Below are positions 11,209-23,684 of a stretch of 64,000 nt of DNA, in pieces (position 1 is the first letter of the stretch; the number at the start of each line of letters is the position of its first letter). Source of the DNA: Lonicera japonica (lineage: Eukaryota > Streptophyta > Magnoliopsida > Dipsacales > Caprifoliaceae); assembly GCA_021464415.1 (NCBI GenBank), contig CM038468.1:30430969-30494968 (forward strand), written 5' to 3'. A model generated the notes under the pieces. That model was not told the DNA's origin and made no database searches. It was given only the letters and a program-made list of their open reading frames with translations. The translations under genes were made by a program, and so were the position numbers.

Positions 11209-11590
11209 ATGACCAAAATATCCTTGCAACACTAAACATTCACTATACAAATAAATCATGGACATGGGGAGATGAATAAACCTAGGCCTACTAATCTCTT
11301 CAACAAAAGTTGTTTGTGAATTATATTAGAGATATAGAGAAGAGAAAGAGAAAGGTTGACAATGGAGATTGAGATTGTGGTTAAATTGTCAATGTCTATT
11401 GGTGTGATTGATGTAGTGGGATTTGTTTTTAGACTGTATAATGTGCTTGTGCGGAAGCTTGATAAACCTAGTTCTAAGTAAGGTTTTTGAGCAGTATATA
11501 AAAGACAGACAAATACAAACTAGATCCTCCAAACTTAGTGTAGATCTATACACAAGTAATATTATGGAAGAGTGGTTAGGTTCCTTCTAA

Positions 11591-11738
11591 GAGCGAGCGG
11601 GTTACGCTAGTGGTAATGGTGCTCATCCGGATGAGGGAGATACCAGGTTTGAGTCACACCCGAGTCGGGGAGGTTTTTCTAGTTGGTTAAGGGAAGAGAC
11701 TTAGATCTTTCTCTTCTAAAAAGAAAAAAACTTACAAC
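11591..11738 (+). mobile_element. tRNA-derived SINE (family 2)
   Basis: GAGCGAGCGGGTTACGCTAG begins a tRNA-like head with A box TTACGCTAGTGGT (11601-11613) and B box GGTTTGAGTCA (11646-11656), followed by a short unrelated body and an A-rich end near 11730. No cloverleaf can be completed downstream, so it is not a tRNA gene. Its body differs from the family at 9429. Confidence 0.65.
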
Positions 11739-11999
11739 AGAAAATAACACAAACTTATTACGACATTCTTCGGTTGTAGGCTATGGCCATGCCTTCCTGT
11801 GTTGCTCCTTCAATTTTACAACTAGTATCAGAGATGGCAGAATCTACAGAGGTAAAATCGATAAATAATACCCATAAGTTAGAAAGCAACATACAACAGA
11901 ATCCCAGAAAAAAATTTAAATCAAAGACCTAACAAGCATCATACACATGCAAAAAAACCTATTTCAATCAAACACTCTGTTTGGTATGTACAAAATCTA

Positions 12000-13429
12000 T
12001 ACACATGTAAAAACCAATTGTCAAATAAATTAGTTGTTAAAAAACACTAAGGGGCGGAACATAAGAGGCAAAGTAGAGGATTCAAATTGAGCTTAATGTT
12101 ATTAGGTACAAAAGAACATGTAGAGAGTAGAAACTATAAAGCCCACATCGGGAAATGAGATCCTCCTAAAGCAATGTATAAGAATAAGGGGTAACTCCAC
12201 CCATTGCCAATTGGTTCTGGGTTGGATGGATGCTCCGAACTCTAGTGGAACATAAGATGCAAAACTTAGCTACTCTCTCATTAGGCCTGTTGATCCATGT
12301 GGCCAACTTAGCATTCAGGCTAGGCCAGCCACTCGAATCAGAAATCGAACAGAACCAAACCAAATAATAGAACCAAACCATTCTTCATAAAAACAACTTT
12401 AGATTATCCATGTGTTGTCATTATAGTGGTGTCACTTACCATATTAAAACAGTACACATGGGGACCATTAACCTTCACTTCTCCAATTTTCATGAATCAA
12501 AACAGTACACATGGAGACCAATAATCTTCACTTCTCCAATTTTCATGAGCCACTCGAATAAAAAAAAAAAAAGGAAGCTTAAGCCTAAGCCACCAATGCT
12601 AATCTACCTCCACCTACACCAGTAGTCCACACTCTACACCTCATCAGCCTCCATCACGAATCAACCACCACAAGTCTTCTCACCATGGTTTTGTTTCGTG
12701 GATTCATAAATTTGCAGCTTTAAAACATTTTTTCGCCTCTTGTCCAGACGATGATCCCTCTATCTCAGTGGAACATACAACCACCACCACAGGGTGGCCA
12801 CACCAGGTTCATCCTCTTTTATCCTTAATAATATGCCCTCTTTTCCCATACCTTAGAACAGCCAGTAACCAAGCTTAAAAAAAAAAGAAAGAAAGAAAGA
12901 ATTTTCAGGTGGGCCACTGTTTGTGTCTATATAAACCAATCTCTTAAAAAGTGCTAGGAGGAAGACAGGCTGCAGGAGGAGTCCTAGCACCTAGAGTGCT
13001 TAGGCAAGGGAATAGGTGGCTAGAGCTGGGCTTCTGATTATTGACTAATTTAGTTTTAGAACTACAACACTGCAAAAAGTCTTACTTTAGTTCTAAAAGG
13101 GACATTGAGAATTCATAAATCGAACATTTGTCATAGTTCAAACGTGGAAAAAAATCAACCGAAAAAGGAGCTAGAACACTAACATACACTCACACACCTG
13201 TATAAACAATTAGGTGTGTGTACTATGAGTTGATTCAAATAGACTTATGTACATTCTGCATCTTATATACTTTTCTATTTGGTTCTTAAACAGCTAAGAT
13301 CTCACTGAACTAAGCGAAGGCTCCTGGGCTCTCTATATATATTTTTTATGCATGTGCTCACATGCATACGCATACGCATATGCACACAGACACACATATA
13401 CATTACTTGTCATGGTAAATAGTGAATTT
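12000..13429. other. Intergenic stretch with a two-unit minisatellite
   Basis: No gene recognised. At 12444-12552 a unit of about 55 bp containing AAAACAGTACACATGG and CTTCACTTCTCCAATTTTC occurs twice in tandem. A block around CATTGCCAATTGGTTCTGGG (12195) recurs near 13980, which suggests a dispersed repeat of unknown class. Confidence 0.55.
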
Positions 13430-16230
13430 TTTTTGAGATTGCTCTTTAATCTTTGAATATTTTGACTAGCCAATAAACAGTACCATGTTCACTAAAGAGA
13501 CAGAGCAGCTCCTTAGCAAATAATTGTTTCATACGACCATTGACAGGAAATAATTTTTTCTTACTGTGAGTGACAGCTTTTACATGTCCAAACGTATTTG
13601 ATCATTTTTAAAGCATTTGACCAAAGGAGCTAAGGACTAAGATAATCTTACGGACATAGTTCTGCAGGTACTAACCGAAGAAGCACAGAGTAATTAAAGC
13701 TTCCACAAATTAACCAACAAACAATCCAAATGTTTAATGAAGAACGCTAGAATGAAGTACTATAATTGTAAACACGTAAAAGGAAGAACTTTACATGACA
13801 TCTTTCAAGTTCCAATAAATGTGAAAGCGCTCAATTTATAATTACAAGTAGACTTGATAGAGGTTATTTATTACTATCATATAATTGGTATGCTATTTAA
13901 TCTTCTTGTGACTATGACTCCCGCATCACAAAATGGATCCTCCTAAAGCAATATATAAAAAAAAGGAGCTACTCCACTCATTGCCAATTGGTTTTGGGTT
14001 GGATGCTCAGAACTCTAATAAATCTGTTTCTTAGAATATCGAACCTAGTAACTTACATAGCCCAATCCTATGATACAGAGTCATCCTTTAAAATTGTACG
14101 TACACACAGCATATAAAAAAAATGATAAAAGAACATCTTTTATTTTACTTTACGTAAGGAATAACCTACCGCTAATATGTATATTCCTTCCTAATTCCCC
14201 ACCACAATCATTTCACACATCTGAGTAAGGATTCCAGGTGCTTTCCTACAATTTCTCTACAATTCCATTCTAAACTTCTAATGCCAAAAAAAAAGGAAGA
14301 AGAGGATTGTCGATGTAAAACCCTTTAAATTAGGTGATATTTAGGGTGTCTAGATTTATATGGATACCCACTTGGGCAGTAAAGAAGAACGTCTGAAACA
14401 AACAAAATTTTCTACAATCATCCAATATATTAGTGATTTTAGGTTTGGATGAGTGCCCTATAGTTAGCATTTAGCACCAGTTTCTCCCTGGGGTAAACTA
14501 GTCATCCTTTTTCCTCTCCATTTCTCTCATTCACCATAGCGGGCATTTGTTTTCCTTTTCCATACACGTGTGTGTATGCACAACATGGTATATCCTTGCA
14601 AAGCATCGCTAAATGTCATATTTATACATAACATCCTTGGCTCTTGTTCTGGTGTGTACTTAATTTGACATATATAGTATGCAGTTATACATAAGAATAT
14701 AATGAAATATATATACACACTCATGCACATATATTTCAACATCTTCTAGGCCTTCTAATCATGGCTTGCCTTTTTAACAGATGTTGATCAACCCAATTTG
14801 GTGGGTGAGTCACTAGACAAGTAAAAGCCATGACCTTTGAATCTCTGACTTCATATAGTTTGCATTACACTAAGATAACCCCCCAAAAAAAATGGTGGAT
14901 CTGATCATATCCAGAGTTCATCAACCCATAGTTGTGTGATCAAATGTAGCCCGTGTCAACTCAGATCATCGTTAGTAAAAACTTTACCACTTCATTTCTG
15001 CGAGGGTAACATCTTTCATGACCCTTTTGCATTTCTGCGAGGAGAACTGGAAGTGGATGAGGATGAGGAATCCACTACCCAGCAAACCGAAAGCAAAAAA
15101 GATACAAAGAAAAGCATCCTTAGGCACTAAAGAAAACTGCCCCATGACAAAAGCCAAAAACTGACTGACTATCCCCATATAAAGCAAGCAAAAAGTATCG
15201 CCAGATTATGAACTCAGATAATGAACTCTTAACCTATTCTAGACCATAGCAGCTGCCTAATCTCTCTGAATCTCAAAAATAGAAATGAACCCAAAACTGA
15301 TTGAAGTATAGTCCACAAAGAAACCAATGCTTTGATTCTGACCCAAATTTGCTTTGTATCTTCCTCCTTGTTCTAAAAAATTCTACTATTCCCTTCCTTC
15401 CATATACGCCAAAGCAGAGCCTTACAACATCTCCACAACATAAAAGATCTAGCTTTGTCTCTCCTGAATGTCCATCTGATTGATAAAAGGTCGAACCATG
15501 ATCTTGGAAATGCTGGATGACTCCCAAATTCCTTACGAATATTGCCTTAAACTGAACTGATAAATGGGCAGTGAATTGCTGGATGATCTATACTTTCAGA
15601 GTCCCTCTTACAGATAATGTAACAAGAAGGAGAAATCATCAAATATGGTCTGTTGCCTCTCCCAACCTCTTCTTACCTCTCTTTATAGATTTGGCACGAT
15701 TTCTGGCCCTCATTGGGAGACACTATCAGAATTTATGCGATTGCTACGCAAATGACAGAAGCTTTCCCTTGAGTAATGCCTCTTTGGGTAACCTTGATGA
15801 GAAAGTACCCACTATCTTATACTTGTAATTTAATTAAAGTGTAAACATATACGAGATCAATGTTAGCAAATACCCCCACAATTATTTAGTTAGAAAGTTC
15901 CATAATTCTTTCGTGAGCAATCAATCAAACAAGAAACAAAGAACCAAACACTTCAAGATCTTACATTTCCTCAGCCTATATCAATCAATAAATTTTAAAT
16001 AAATAATTCAGTCCATCAATCAATCAAATAATCAATTAAGGCATGCATTAACACTCAATCAATCCACAAAACAACCATAAAAAAACTATGACAAAACCAA
16101 GCAAGCAAGAAAGAAAGTGAATATATATATATATAATTAATGAAGAGGTGAAAATTAACGGAGATACTAAAGAGAATTAACTAACCTCCAAGAATAGAAC
16201 GGAACAGAACAAAACAGTGTTACGTGTTTA
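13430..16230 (+). repeat. Segmental duplication copy C (degraded)
   Basis: Same order of modules as A and B but more diverged and interrupted. 13440-13620 matches the TTGAATATTTTGACT module. 14756-15040 matches the GATCAACCCAATTTGGTGGG / TCATTTCTGCGAGG module. 15680-15960 matches the AGATCAATGTTAGCAAAT module. 15990-16230 matches the CAATCCACAAAACAACC module. Short ORFs here are not conserved between copies. Confidence 0.7.
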
Positions 16231-17844
16231 ATTAATTAATTTATTTTATACTTATTACTTATATTAGGAAATGGTTAGTTAAATTTGGGAGATATTGTAG
16301 GGATTGAGATTAATTGTTTATTTTATTCAAGATATGGGTATGTTGGTGGGCGTGGTAGATTTTGTTAGTGAAGTAGTGGAGTTTAGCTAGGAGGGGTAGT
16401 GGAGTGTGTTTGCTAGTCTATATAAATCTCCATGTTAAGAAAATATATGTCAAATATTTGAAGTAAAAATATATTGAAATTTTGCTTTAATAGAAGTTGG
16501 GTTATCTTATATTTTAATCAAAAGAGATTTTTGTCCCACTCCAAGCGGACTTTTTTTCCCATTCTTATTTTTACTTATATTTTACAAATGTGTGGTATCA
16601 CAGAAGTTTTTAATTTGTGAGAGAAAAACGGATGAGACCAAACGAAATTTAGGACTTGTGGGAAGAAGAGGAAGAGAAGAGGTGGGGTGGGCAGCAGCAG
16701 AATCACAGATATCAGATAGCCAGTCTGGTCCCGTCAGATTTTGTTTTGTTTTGATTTTTTTTTTCTTCATAAAACCGAAGACTAGACTTGTTGACCTTGG
16801 TCTACTAAAAATTAAACCGGACCGGACCATTATATATGTAAAATGTAGAAAAAAATCTTATTGTTCAGTACAGTCTGGTCAGTCTATTCTGTCCGGTTCA
16901 ATTTCTGAACACTCCTATACCGTACTACAACCCAAACTTCATCCATACAAGTAACAACGCATATGCGAATCTATATTTCTTTGCACTTGAATACTGCATT
17001 AAATCTTGGATCAATCCTTGCTTATGTTTATGGATCTAGAAGGCTTCTCACCTAACCTTGACAGTATGAAACAGACCCAAAGTAGTACCTTTTGTGCACT
17101 CAGTTTCAATAATGGTAAGGTTAGCACCCAGGGAAGCCCTTTTTGTTGTTGAAGTTGAAAGGTGGACTGTCGGCCTCACCGACTGGCATTAGCAGGGACA
17201 AAGTGTGGAAGCTGAGTCTCTAATTCTCACAAGAAACTTCATTGAACAATAAAATTGCCAGCAAAAACCAAATCAACCATTGACATATAATTGGTTACTA
17301 TTAGATTATCACGATAATTGACTTTCACAATTTTTTAGGAATGCAATAATTTCAAAACAGTCAATAGTTTAGAACAAAACTTGTTTTATGTATCGTGAGT
17401 TATAATACATGGATTATGTTTTGAAAAGAAAGTAGATTCTTATTTGAGACATCCTATAACAAAATAGTGGACTCTTAATTGAGATGGGGGAGTACCAAGA
17501 AAGAATGAAATAACTAGTAAAAACATTAAAAAGGTAAGTAGGCCAAACAATCAACATTTCCATAGAGAAACATTGAGAACCACACAAGACACCCATTGAT
17601 ATTTCCTAATTTGTGTTTGGATATGTCTTGAAGTGGTAGATTGTGCTTGGATTTGTGAAGGAGACATGATTGGGTGCTTTTCCGAGATGACCCATTCTTC
17701 ATTTGTCCTCAGATTTAGTATCCGAATTTGTTTATCAGAGAAAATGCTGGTAAGATATTTTCCATCTGCTCTCCCATGCCAAACTTTTGCACAAGCTACA
17801 CTTGCCTTTTCTGTCTGGTTATGAAGTTTCAAGCAATTGAGGCA
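16231..17844. other. Intergenic stretch, no supported gene
   Basis: AT-rich sequence with several short ORFs. A 93-codon minus-strand ORF at 17551-17832 includes DGKYLTSIFSDKQIRILNL, faintly like a WD repeat strand, but this is too short to support a call. Around 16730-16910 a CCGGACCGGACC-type repeat resembles common dispersed plant repeats. Confidence 0.35.
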
Positions 17845-18955
17845 TTTGTATTTTATTTTATTTTTGCTCCAAAAAAAGAGGGCCGAAGCCTAAGCAACAA
17901 ACTACAAAACTAGAGTAACATATTAAAGACTTACGGAGGAGGATCATCAAAGATCACTGATGCACATTAAGGTGGTATCCCATTTTAGCTAGGCTATCCG
18001 CTACTTCAGTCGCCTCTTTACGGATATTGAACACGGCAAGTGCAAGGCATACAAATGAGCCTTTTGCAATCAACTAGATCCTGGTAGTGCGGGTGATCTT
18101 CGTCAATTTCATCACTCAACTATTTGATAACAATTTTAGAAACTGTCTCAATGCGCAGCTCCCAAGCCTAATTTAGGCCAAATTTTAACGTTTTAAGCTC
18201 CGCAGCGTCCACCATATCTTCCAATGCCAGCTGAGAAACCCCATATCCAGTTACCTTGAGAATCATGAAGAACTCCACCAATAGCTGCACGATTTAAATC
18301 TCCTTTCACACTTGCATTAGTGTTTAATTTGAGCCAAGGCATGGGATGAGGGGACCATTTGTGCACAGAGGGCACATGGTTGATCACTCCAAAGCTTGAT
18401 TGAACTCCAGAGCCACTTTTTGAGTGATTTCGACGAGAGCTTGATTAGATAAGGTGCCTCTATCAAAAACCCATTTATACCTCTCCTTCCAAACGTGCCA
18501 TAAAGTAGCAAGGCAATTGAAAATCCAAGGGATTTTGGGCCATAAAAATGACTGCAAATTTTGGTTCTTAATGCTACCGAAGATCCCCTCTTCTTTAGAA
18601 AAACAGAGAACCAGTTTGTGTCTATGCCCAAATGCAAACTCCTTTAACTCATACGCTTTCTTGCAATCCCTCACAGCATGAATCCCGTCTTCCCAATTAT
18701 CAAAAAATCACAGAATGCCGACTCCGTAATTCCTATTCCTCTCCTCTCTTTATTGATGATAAGAGCATCGTAGAGAACAAACCAACAAACCAATCTAATT
18801 TTTTTAGGACATTTGATTTTCCCGAGGACGCTCCAATGATTTGGAGGTGGGGTTTAAGCATTATCACTTTTCACAATGAAATTGTACGCTTGCTTAGCAG
18901 TGAACATGCCGTTAGAGTTATAATCTGTAAAAGTCAATCTTCACCTTCATGATTG
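17845..18955 (-). mobile_element. LINE 3' region: zf-RVT and RNase H domain
   Basis: On the minus strand a decayed zinc-binding RVT segment (from about 18950) leads to an AVRDCKKAYELKE-type block at 18674, then FLWPKIPWIFNCLATLWHVWKERYKWVF. Next comes an RNase H start WLKLNTNASVKGDLNRAAIGGVLHDSQGNWIWGFSAGIG (18340-18215), a CRVQ..R..NR.AD-like segment near 18010, and the DDPPP end typical of plant L1 ORF2 near 17945. The 3' tail is AAAATAAAATAAAATAC at 17845. Frameshifts break it. Confidence 0.8.
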
Positions 18956-19984
18956 ATACTAAACTGAAATTCTGAAATGTGTGACTTCTTCTATAGGTCT
19001 GAGTCATTAGTTCAATCTCCCCATTGGCGTGGACCAAGATGACTACGATTTCAGTATTCATATCTCCACTCAAAGCTTCTAGCCTCACCTGAGTTTCTGT
19101 TCATAATTTAAAACTTACCTGTCAAACAACCAACTTTAATATACAAAAGCATTAACAATATACCCTAAAATGTATATTAGATAACTGCTAACATATTAGG
19201 GTGTTTTTGAACAGAAATATCATTCCATTTTGCTAAAGAAAGGCATATCATTCAAAATGTTGGACAGATATCAAACAAAAAATGCTAAAAGACTCAAAAA
19301 AATTCACCACGCCGCATAAAATCACTGGGAAACACCAAAGGGCCATAAACAGCACAAATCCTTCTTGAAGACGGATAGTCCATCATTGTGATTACGTCCA
19401 TGAAACAGTACTAACACGCAACTCAAGATATCCAGAATACCAGATTTTTTTTCCTAGGTCAATGAACTAGCATAAAAAAATTTTAAGAATGAACTTAAAA
19501 ACAAAAATACCAAGACAAGTAGACTACAAGCATCTGAAAAATTAGAGCTTTCCACACTTCCATACATCAACTTTCAAATTGTCTGTCTCAGTCATAATAT
19601 ATCTATATTTTTAAAGAAAATACTTACTAGTTGAAAGGAAGAAGCAGAAGAACAAGCTGGTGAGAAGACTGAGGCACCAGCTCAAGTTTGTGCGCGGAGA
19701 GAATGAATCAGAGAAGAGAGCAGCATCATGATTTGTGTGGAGAGGATGAGTTATGGCCAGTGAGGGCTAGGGTTTACTAAATGAATTGGAGAGGCGCCAC
19801 TGGTATGTCGTGACGGGTGTGCAGAGGGAGGGGCAGCTACAAGGACAAACGTCTGCAAAAATGCTGTTACCGCAATAAGTCTTTCTTATCATCACGATTA
19901 AGACAACCTAAAGGTAATAGAAGAGTAAGTTGTGGTATCTACAGTTAGTTAGTCAAAGATAAAATACAGATAAAAGAACATTTA
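18956..19984. other. Intergenic stretch, nothing recognised
   Basis: AT-rich sequence with a somewhat GC-richer patch at 19640-19860 that contains purine-rich segments resembling a 5' leader. I cannot assign it to a gene. Confidence 0.35.
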
Positions 19985-20345
19985 TTGATGCTCTCAAAAC
20001 ACTAGAACTTCAAGTGTATATAGGTGTTGTGCAGAAGGCCTTACTCGAAATCCATGCAAATTAAAAAAATGATGCTAGTAGATGGCACCTTTGTTATTTA
20101 GTTGTTGAACTAAGATTGAGAGAGGAAGGTGACCTTATGTTTAACATGGATTGGATGCTAACTTGCAGCGTGACTTGATGCTATTCAATAGCTAACTCTC
20201 GGTTTTCCATTCTTTGCAAATTGTAAATGACTTTACTATAGGCGAAAATTATACAGCTCGTCATGTGAAGTCGTTTTTTGGTAAATTTTATTCCAGGATG
20301 AAGGATACAAGGATGGGTTCTATTATTTGCAAAGCTATGTCTAGA
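19985..20345 (+). pseudogene. DUF247 fragment
   Basis: Two frames together give KTLELQVYIGVVQKALLEIHAN, MMLVDGTFVI, then EEGDLMFNMDWMLTCSVT and LPFSILCKL. This corresponds to the central DUF247 block (LLVDGCF to LENQIPF). N- and C-terminal parts are missing, and stops lie in every frame. It stands alone, far from the other copies. Confidence 0.75.
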
Positions 20346-21748
20346 GAGATATAGGCCTACTCCTATTAACCAGTTGGATTATTTCATTATTGTAATTGTA
20401 CATGCATTTGTGGTTTCGATTGCAGTACATGTTTTATGGCTGAGCAGGACAACATTCGGTTAGCTATGTGCCTTATGGCCGAGCAATTAGTCGGGATATA
20501 ACAGGTTAAGTTGATCTGGCCTTCGCAACTCCACCATATGCATTTCACTTCTAAAAGTTAGGTTATAGATGAAGCTCATCTTCAGATTGTACTATCTTTG
20601 GTTGCTTTTATTTTTTTATGCGTGCCCTAGGTGGCGGTATGTTACATCCGCCTCATTTGAGTTCTTCTCATTTTATGATCTTTATTATATGTCGGATTGG
20701 GTGTCTCTATATTACCCTTTTAGACCGGAGACTTTAGCTGCATTCTTTTTCAGGGCGGTCCGATTTAGGTTCCCTTCGTACCCAGTTCATAACTTACAAC
20801 GAATTTTGGGCCCGAGTTTGGGCCTGCCCATAAAAAATTATACCAATAGTGTAAAATTTTGAAAAGTTATAATTATTTAGCTTAGTTTAAGACCACAATA
20901 TAGTTTGAAAAGTCCAAATCATTTTAAACAATATCCAAATTCTAAAATACAATTGTATAATATCCAAATGACAGTGGTGTGTTGCATGTAGACAATTTAA
21001 AGCTTGAGAACAACATACCGTTTTAATGAATAACATAGTTACGTGCCTTAGTACAAGCAGGTTGGGTTTGGTTCGGGTTGAGCATTTAAAATTTTGGGTT
21101 TAAAATTTTATTCACATTTGGCCTAACTCAAATTCAATTAAAACTCGATCCCCAATTAAGCAGGCCAAATGGGCAGACTTCGAGCCGAGCTTTTCACCAA
21201 CTTGGTCCAATTGACAGGCCTAATTAAATGGATTGACAGGTGGATTATGAAGTTTTATAAAAACTGTAATGGGTGAATTTGTGTTTTACTTTTATTTTTG
21301 AATGAAATGTCGAAAAAAGTTATAAACTTATGGATTTTTACTTTTAGTTTTAACTCTTGGTTCCCTAGTTCGTAATTTTTCGCACTATCAATTATTGAAA
21401 AAGCATTTTGTCATTTCAATTATACAATCTTTTTATATTATATATATATATTTAGAATGCATAAACCATTTTCCCATTTCACATTTCGGTCGAGTAATTC
21501 TAAATGCATGGACTTAAATAATATCTTGAAACTCTTCGATATTTTTTTAGAAATGGAAGGTTTAAGGGTGTATTTGGTGGGTAGGATTAGAGACAATATA
21601 TGACCAATTAATCCTATCATGTGTTTGTGGTCGGAAAGGTTAGGATAAGCAAATTTTATCTCGTGTTTAGTGGAAGGGTTTAGTGCAAGGGCAGATATGA
21701 TATATTTATCCTGTCCCGTGTTTGGTGCAATAGTGGACAAAGTAGCAA
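20346..21748. other. Intergenic stretch with degenerate repeats
   Basis: A 97-codon ORF at 20569-20862 has no recognisable family signature. 21050-21220 and 20800-20830 hold GGCCTGCCC / GGGTTTGGTTCGGGTTG-type repeats common in plant intergenic DNA. I see no supported gene. Confidence 0.4.
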
Positions 21749-22072
21749 ACATGATTAATTTAGCAAAAAGCTAGATTGATCTTGGAAACTTTCTATCATA
21801 TCTAGATTGATCTAGCTCTTTGACCTTTTCCTTTAGAGGCCAAATAATATTTGGTTGATCATTCTTCTCTTTTCCAATGCATTGATTGAGATCTAGAAAC
21901 ACCAAAATAAACATAAAATGTGCATTTTCGAGCAATGTTAAATACAAAACATGCTACAAGACTAATTGCGAGATAAGTTAGTAAATTGAGAAGTTTTAGA
22001 GAATTAAACACGTCAAACGACTCCAACAAACAAGTGTGTGAATGACAATATTATGCATTTATCAACTCCCCC
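21749..22072 (-). repeat. 3' LTR fragment of the Athila-like element
   Basis: Direct repeat of 29908-30226. Shared blocks include AAAATGTGCATTTYCAAGC, AATGTTAAATACAAAACATG and GAATGACAATATTAT. On the minus strand it begins TGATAAATGCATAATA. The rest of the LTR beyond 21749 is gone. Confidence 0.85.
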
Positions 22073-22083
22073 AACTTATCTCC
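22073..22083 (-). promoter_or_regulatory. Polypurine tract
   Basis: Minus strand GTTGGGGGAGT lies directly against the 3' LTR start TGATAAATG, as expected for a plus-strand priming site. Confidence 0.75.
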
Positions 22084-23684
22084 TATTAGTGCTTTAGCAC
22101 GATAATTAAAATAAAAAATAATACTATTCGATCATGCATTAATAATATGCATCAAGTCATTTAAAAACTTTTAAGTTCCCTTAGAAGACGAGGTTTGTCT
22201 CTTGAAGGTTTATAGTGACAATACTTACAAACATCAAAAGTTTGATCGTGATAAATGACGAGAATGAAGATTTCAAAAATTCAATTTGCAAAGCTTATGG
22301 CATTACAATCACTCTTTCTGGAATTGCGCGTTTTGAATGAGTATTTAAATCGCCTACCTCCTTTAGAAACTTGACCCACACTTCCCTTTAATTATATGCT
22401 AAGCCTTGACTTAGGAGAATTCTCATTTAACACACAAAGAATATTGATCATTAAAGATAGAAGAGGAATTTCTTTCAAAATCAAAAGTTTAAAATTTTGT
22501 CAATTTTTAAGAACTTCTTCTTATCTTTTCTTGGAATTTTTTGCAAAATTAGTTCAAGGTGGTTTTTATCTCTTTGGGGTAGCAGTCTCACTTTATAAAA
22601 TTAACATTTTATGCTTAATTATTAAGTTTAAAGAAAGCTATTCACTCTTTCCTATATGGTAACATTTACCTGTCTATAATATTAGATAAAGAGACTTAAG
22701 ATACAACTTTAAGTCAATATTAGGATTAAAAGCCATCCAAGTTCTTTTTTAAAGTGCTATGCATTTGTCCTTATCCTTGGAGGATCTTTTCGAAAAAGCT
22801 TCCATTATTTTTGGACAAGAATTCCTTTTCCCCAAAATGAAAACTATTCTAATTGTTACGAAAGAACTTCTCTAACTAGGGCATTTACACAATTTGATAG
22901 ATGTTTCTAGGGTCATGAATCTAATTGAAGCAGATCAAGCTACATTCTCACTCAAAATCCCATATAGACTAAGGAATTCATACTAGTAGTGAATGAACCA
23001 ATCATCATCATTTTGAAAAAAATTATTTATCATTTTTCAAACTTCAATTTTTTTTGAAGACAAGCTCTAAACACATGGAAATTTTAGAAATTGAAAAGCC
23101 ATAAAGATTAACGTTAAAGTGTATTACACCCTAACTTGAAGAATGCATTGTCTTCAATGCGAAAAGAGCAAAAAATGGGAAGGCTCCCAATTGGCTTTTT
23201 GATTTTCATGAGGCAAAAGAGAACTATTTTCAAAAGAAAAACTACTATATATACAAACTAGCAAATAAACGGGTTAGAATTGGATAAAACATAACATTTA
23301 TCATTAAAACCAATAATAAAAAAAAACATTATGTCTATCAATCCAAAAACGAAAAAAAAAGAAATAAAAAAAAGCAATAAAAATAGAGTTTCAGAAATTG
23401 AAATGCACTCATATATACAGGGGTGGGGGAGGTGGAAAGCACATGTCAAGAGCCTCAAATTGTTTTCGGAAGTAGGTTTCTTAGGCCTTCATCTCGTTCT
23501 CCAATTGTTCTTGGCAGTGGCTCATGGTCTCGAATCGATCATTCAAATATGTGCACCCCGCTTGAATCATTCCCCTCATCTTCTCCATTTGAGTGCATAT
23601 TAAATTCACAATATCTGCCACATGGTCTTGTGGGATATTGACCAGCCCCATACTTGTCCTCCGTTTTCTTCGTGTTGGTCTCGG

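Larger units (their letters stand above)
6921..11395 (+). repeat. Segmental duplication copy A
   Basis: Colinear with copy B (59253-62752). Shared landmarks in order: the CCCAAACCACCCAAGC block, the ATCCTTGAATATTTTGACTC block, the GTAGATAAGCACTCAAACTG block, ACAAGGGGAGATGAATAAGC, then AACAACCATAAAAACTCTGAC and the end GTTGACAATGGAGATTGAG. Its first module recurs near its end (7046-7880 and 10446-11300). Copy A is longer because of the MITE at 8443-9070, the full-length hairpin MITE at 9075-9345 and the SINE at 9429-9598. I see no coding potential that is conserved between copies. Confidence 0.85.

Noticed and set aside
11591..11738. tRNA gene
   Set aside because: A and B boxes are present, but no acceptor stem or full cloverleaf can be formed and an A-rich end follows, so a SINE fits better.
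13360..13405. CATGCATACGCATACGCATATG as a regulatory (RY/ABRE-like) cluster
   Set aside because: It is a short alternating purine-pyrimidine microsatellite with no gene next to it.
17551..17832. WD-repeat-like ORF on the minus strand
   Set aside because: Similarity is limited to one DGKYL...IRILNL strand; no GH or WD dipeptides and no second repeat.
20569..20862. 97-codon ORF with a hydrophobic start
   Set aside because: No recognisable family, no promoter or splice context, and it ends in a common GGCCTGCCC-type repeat.
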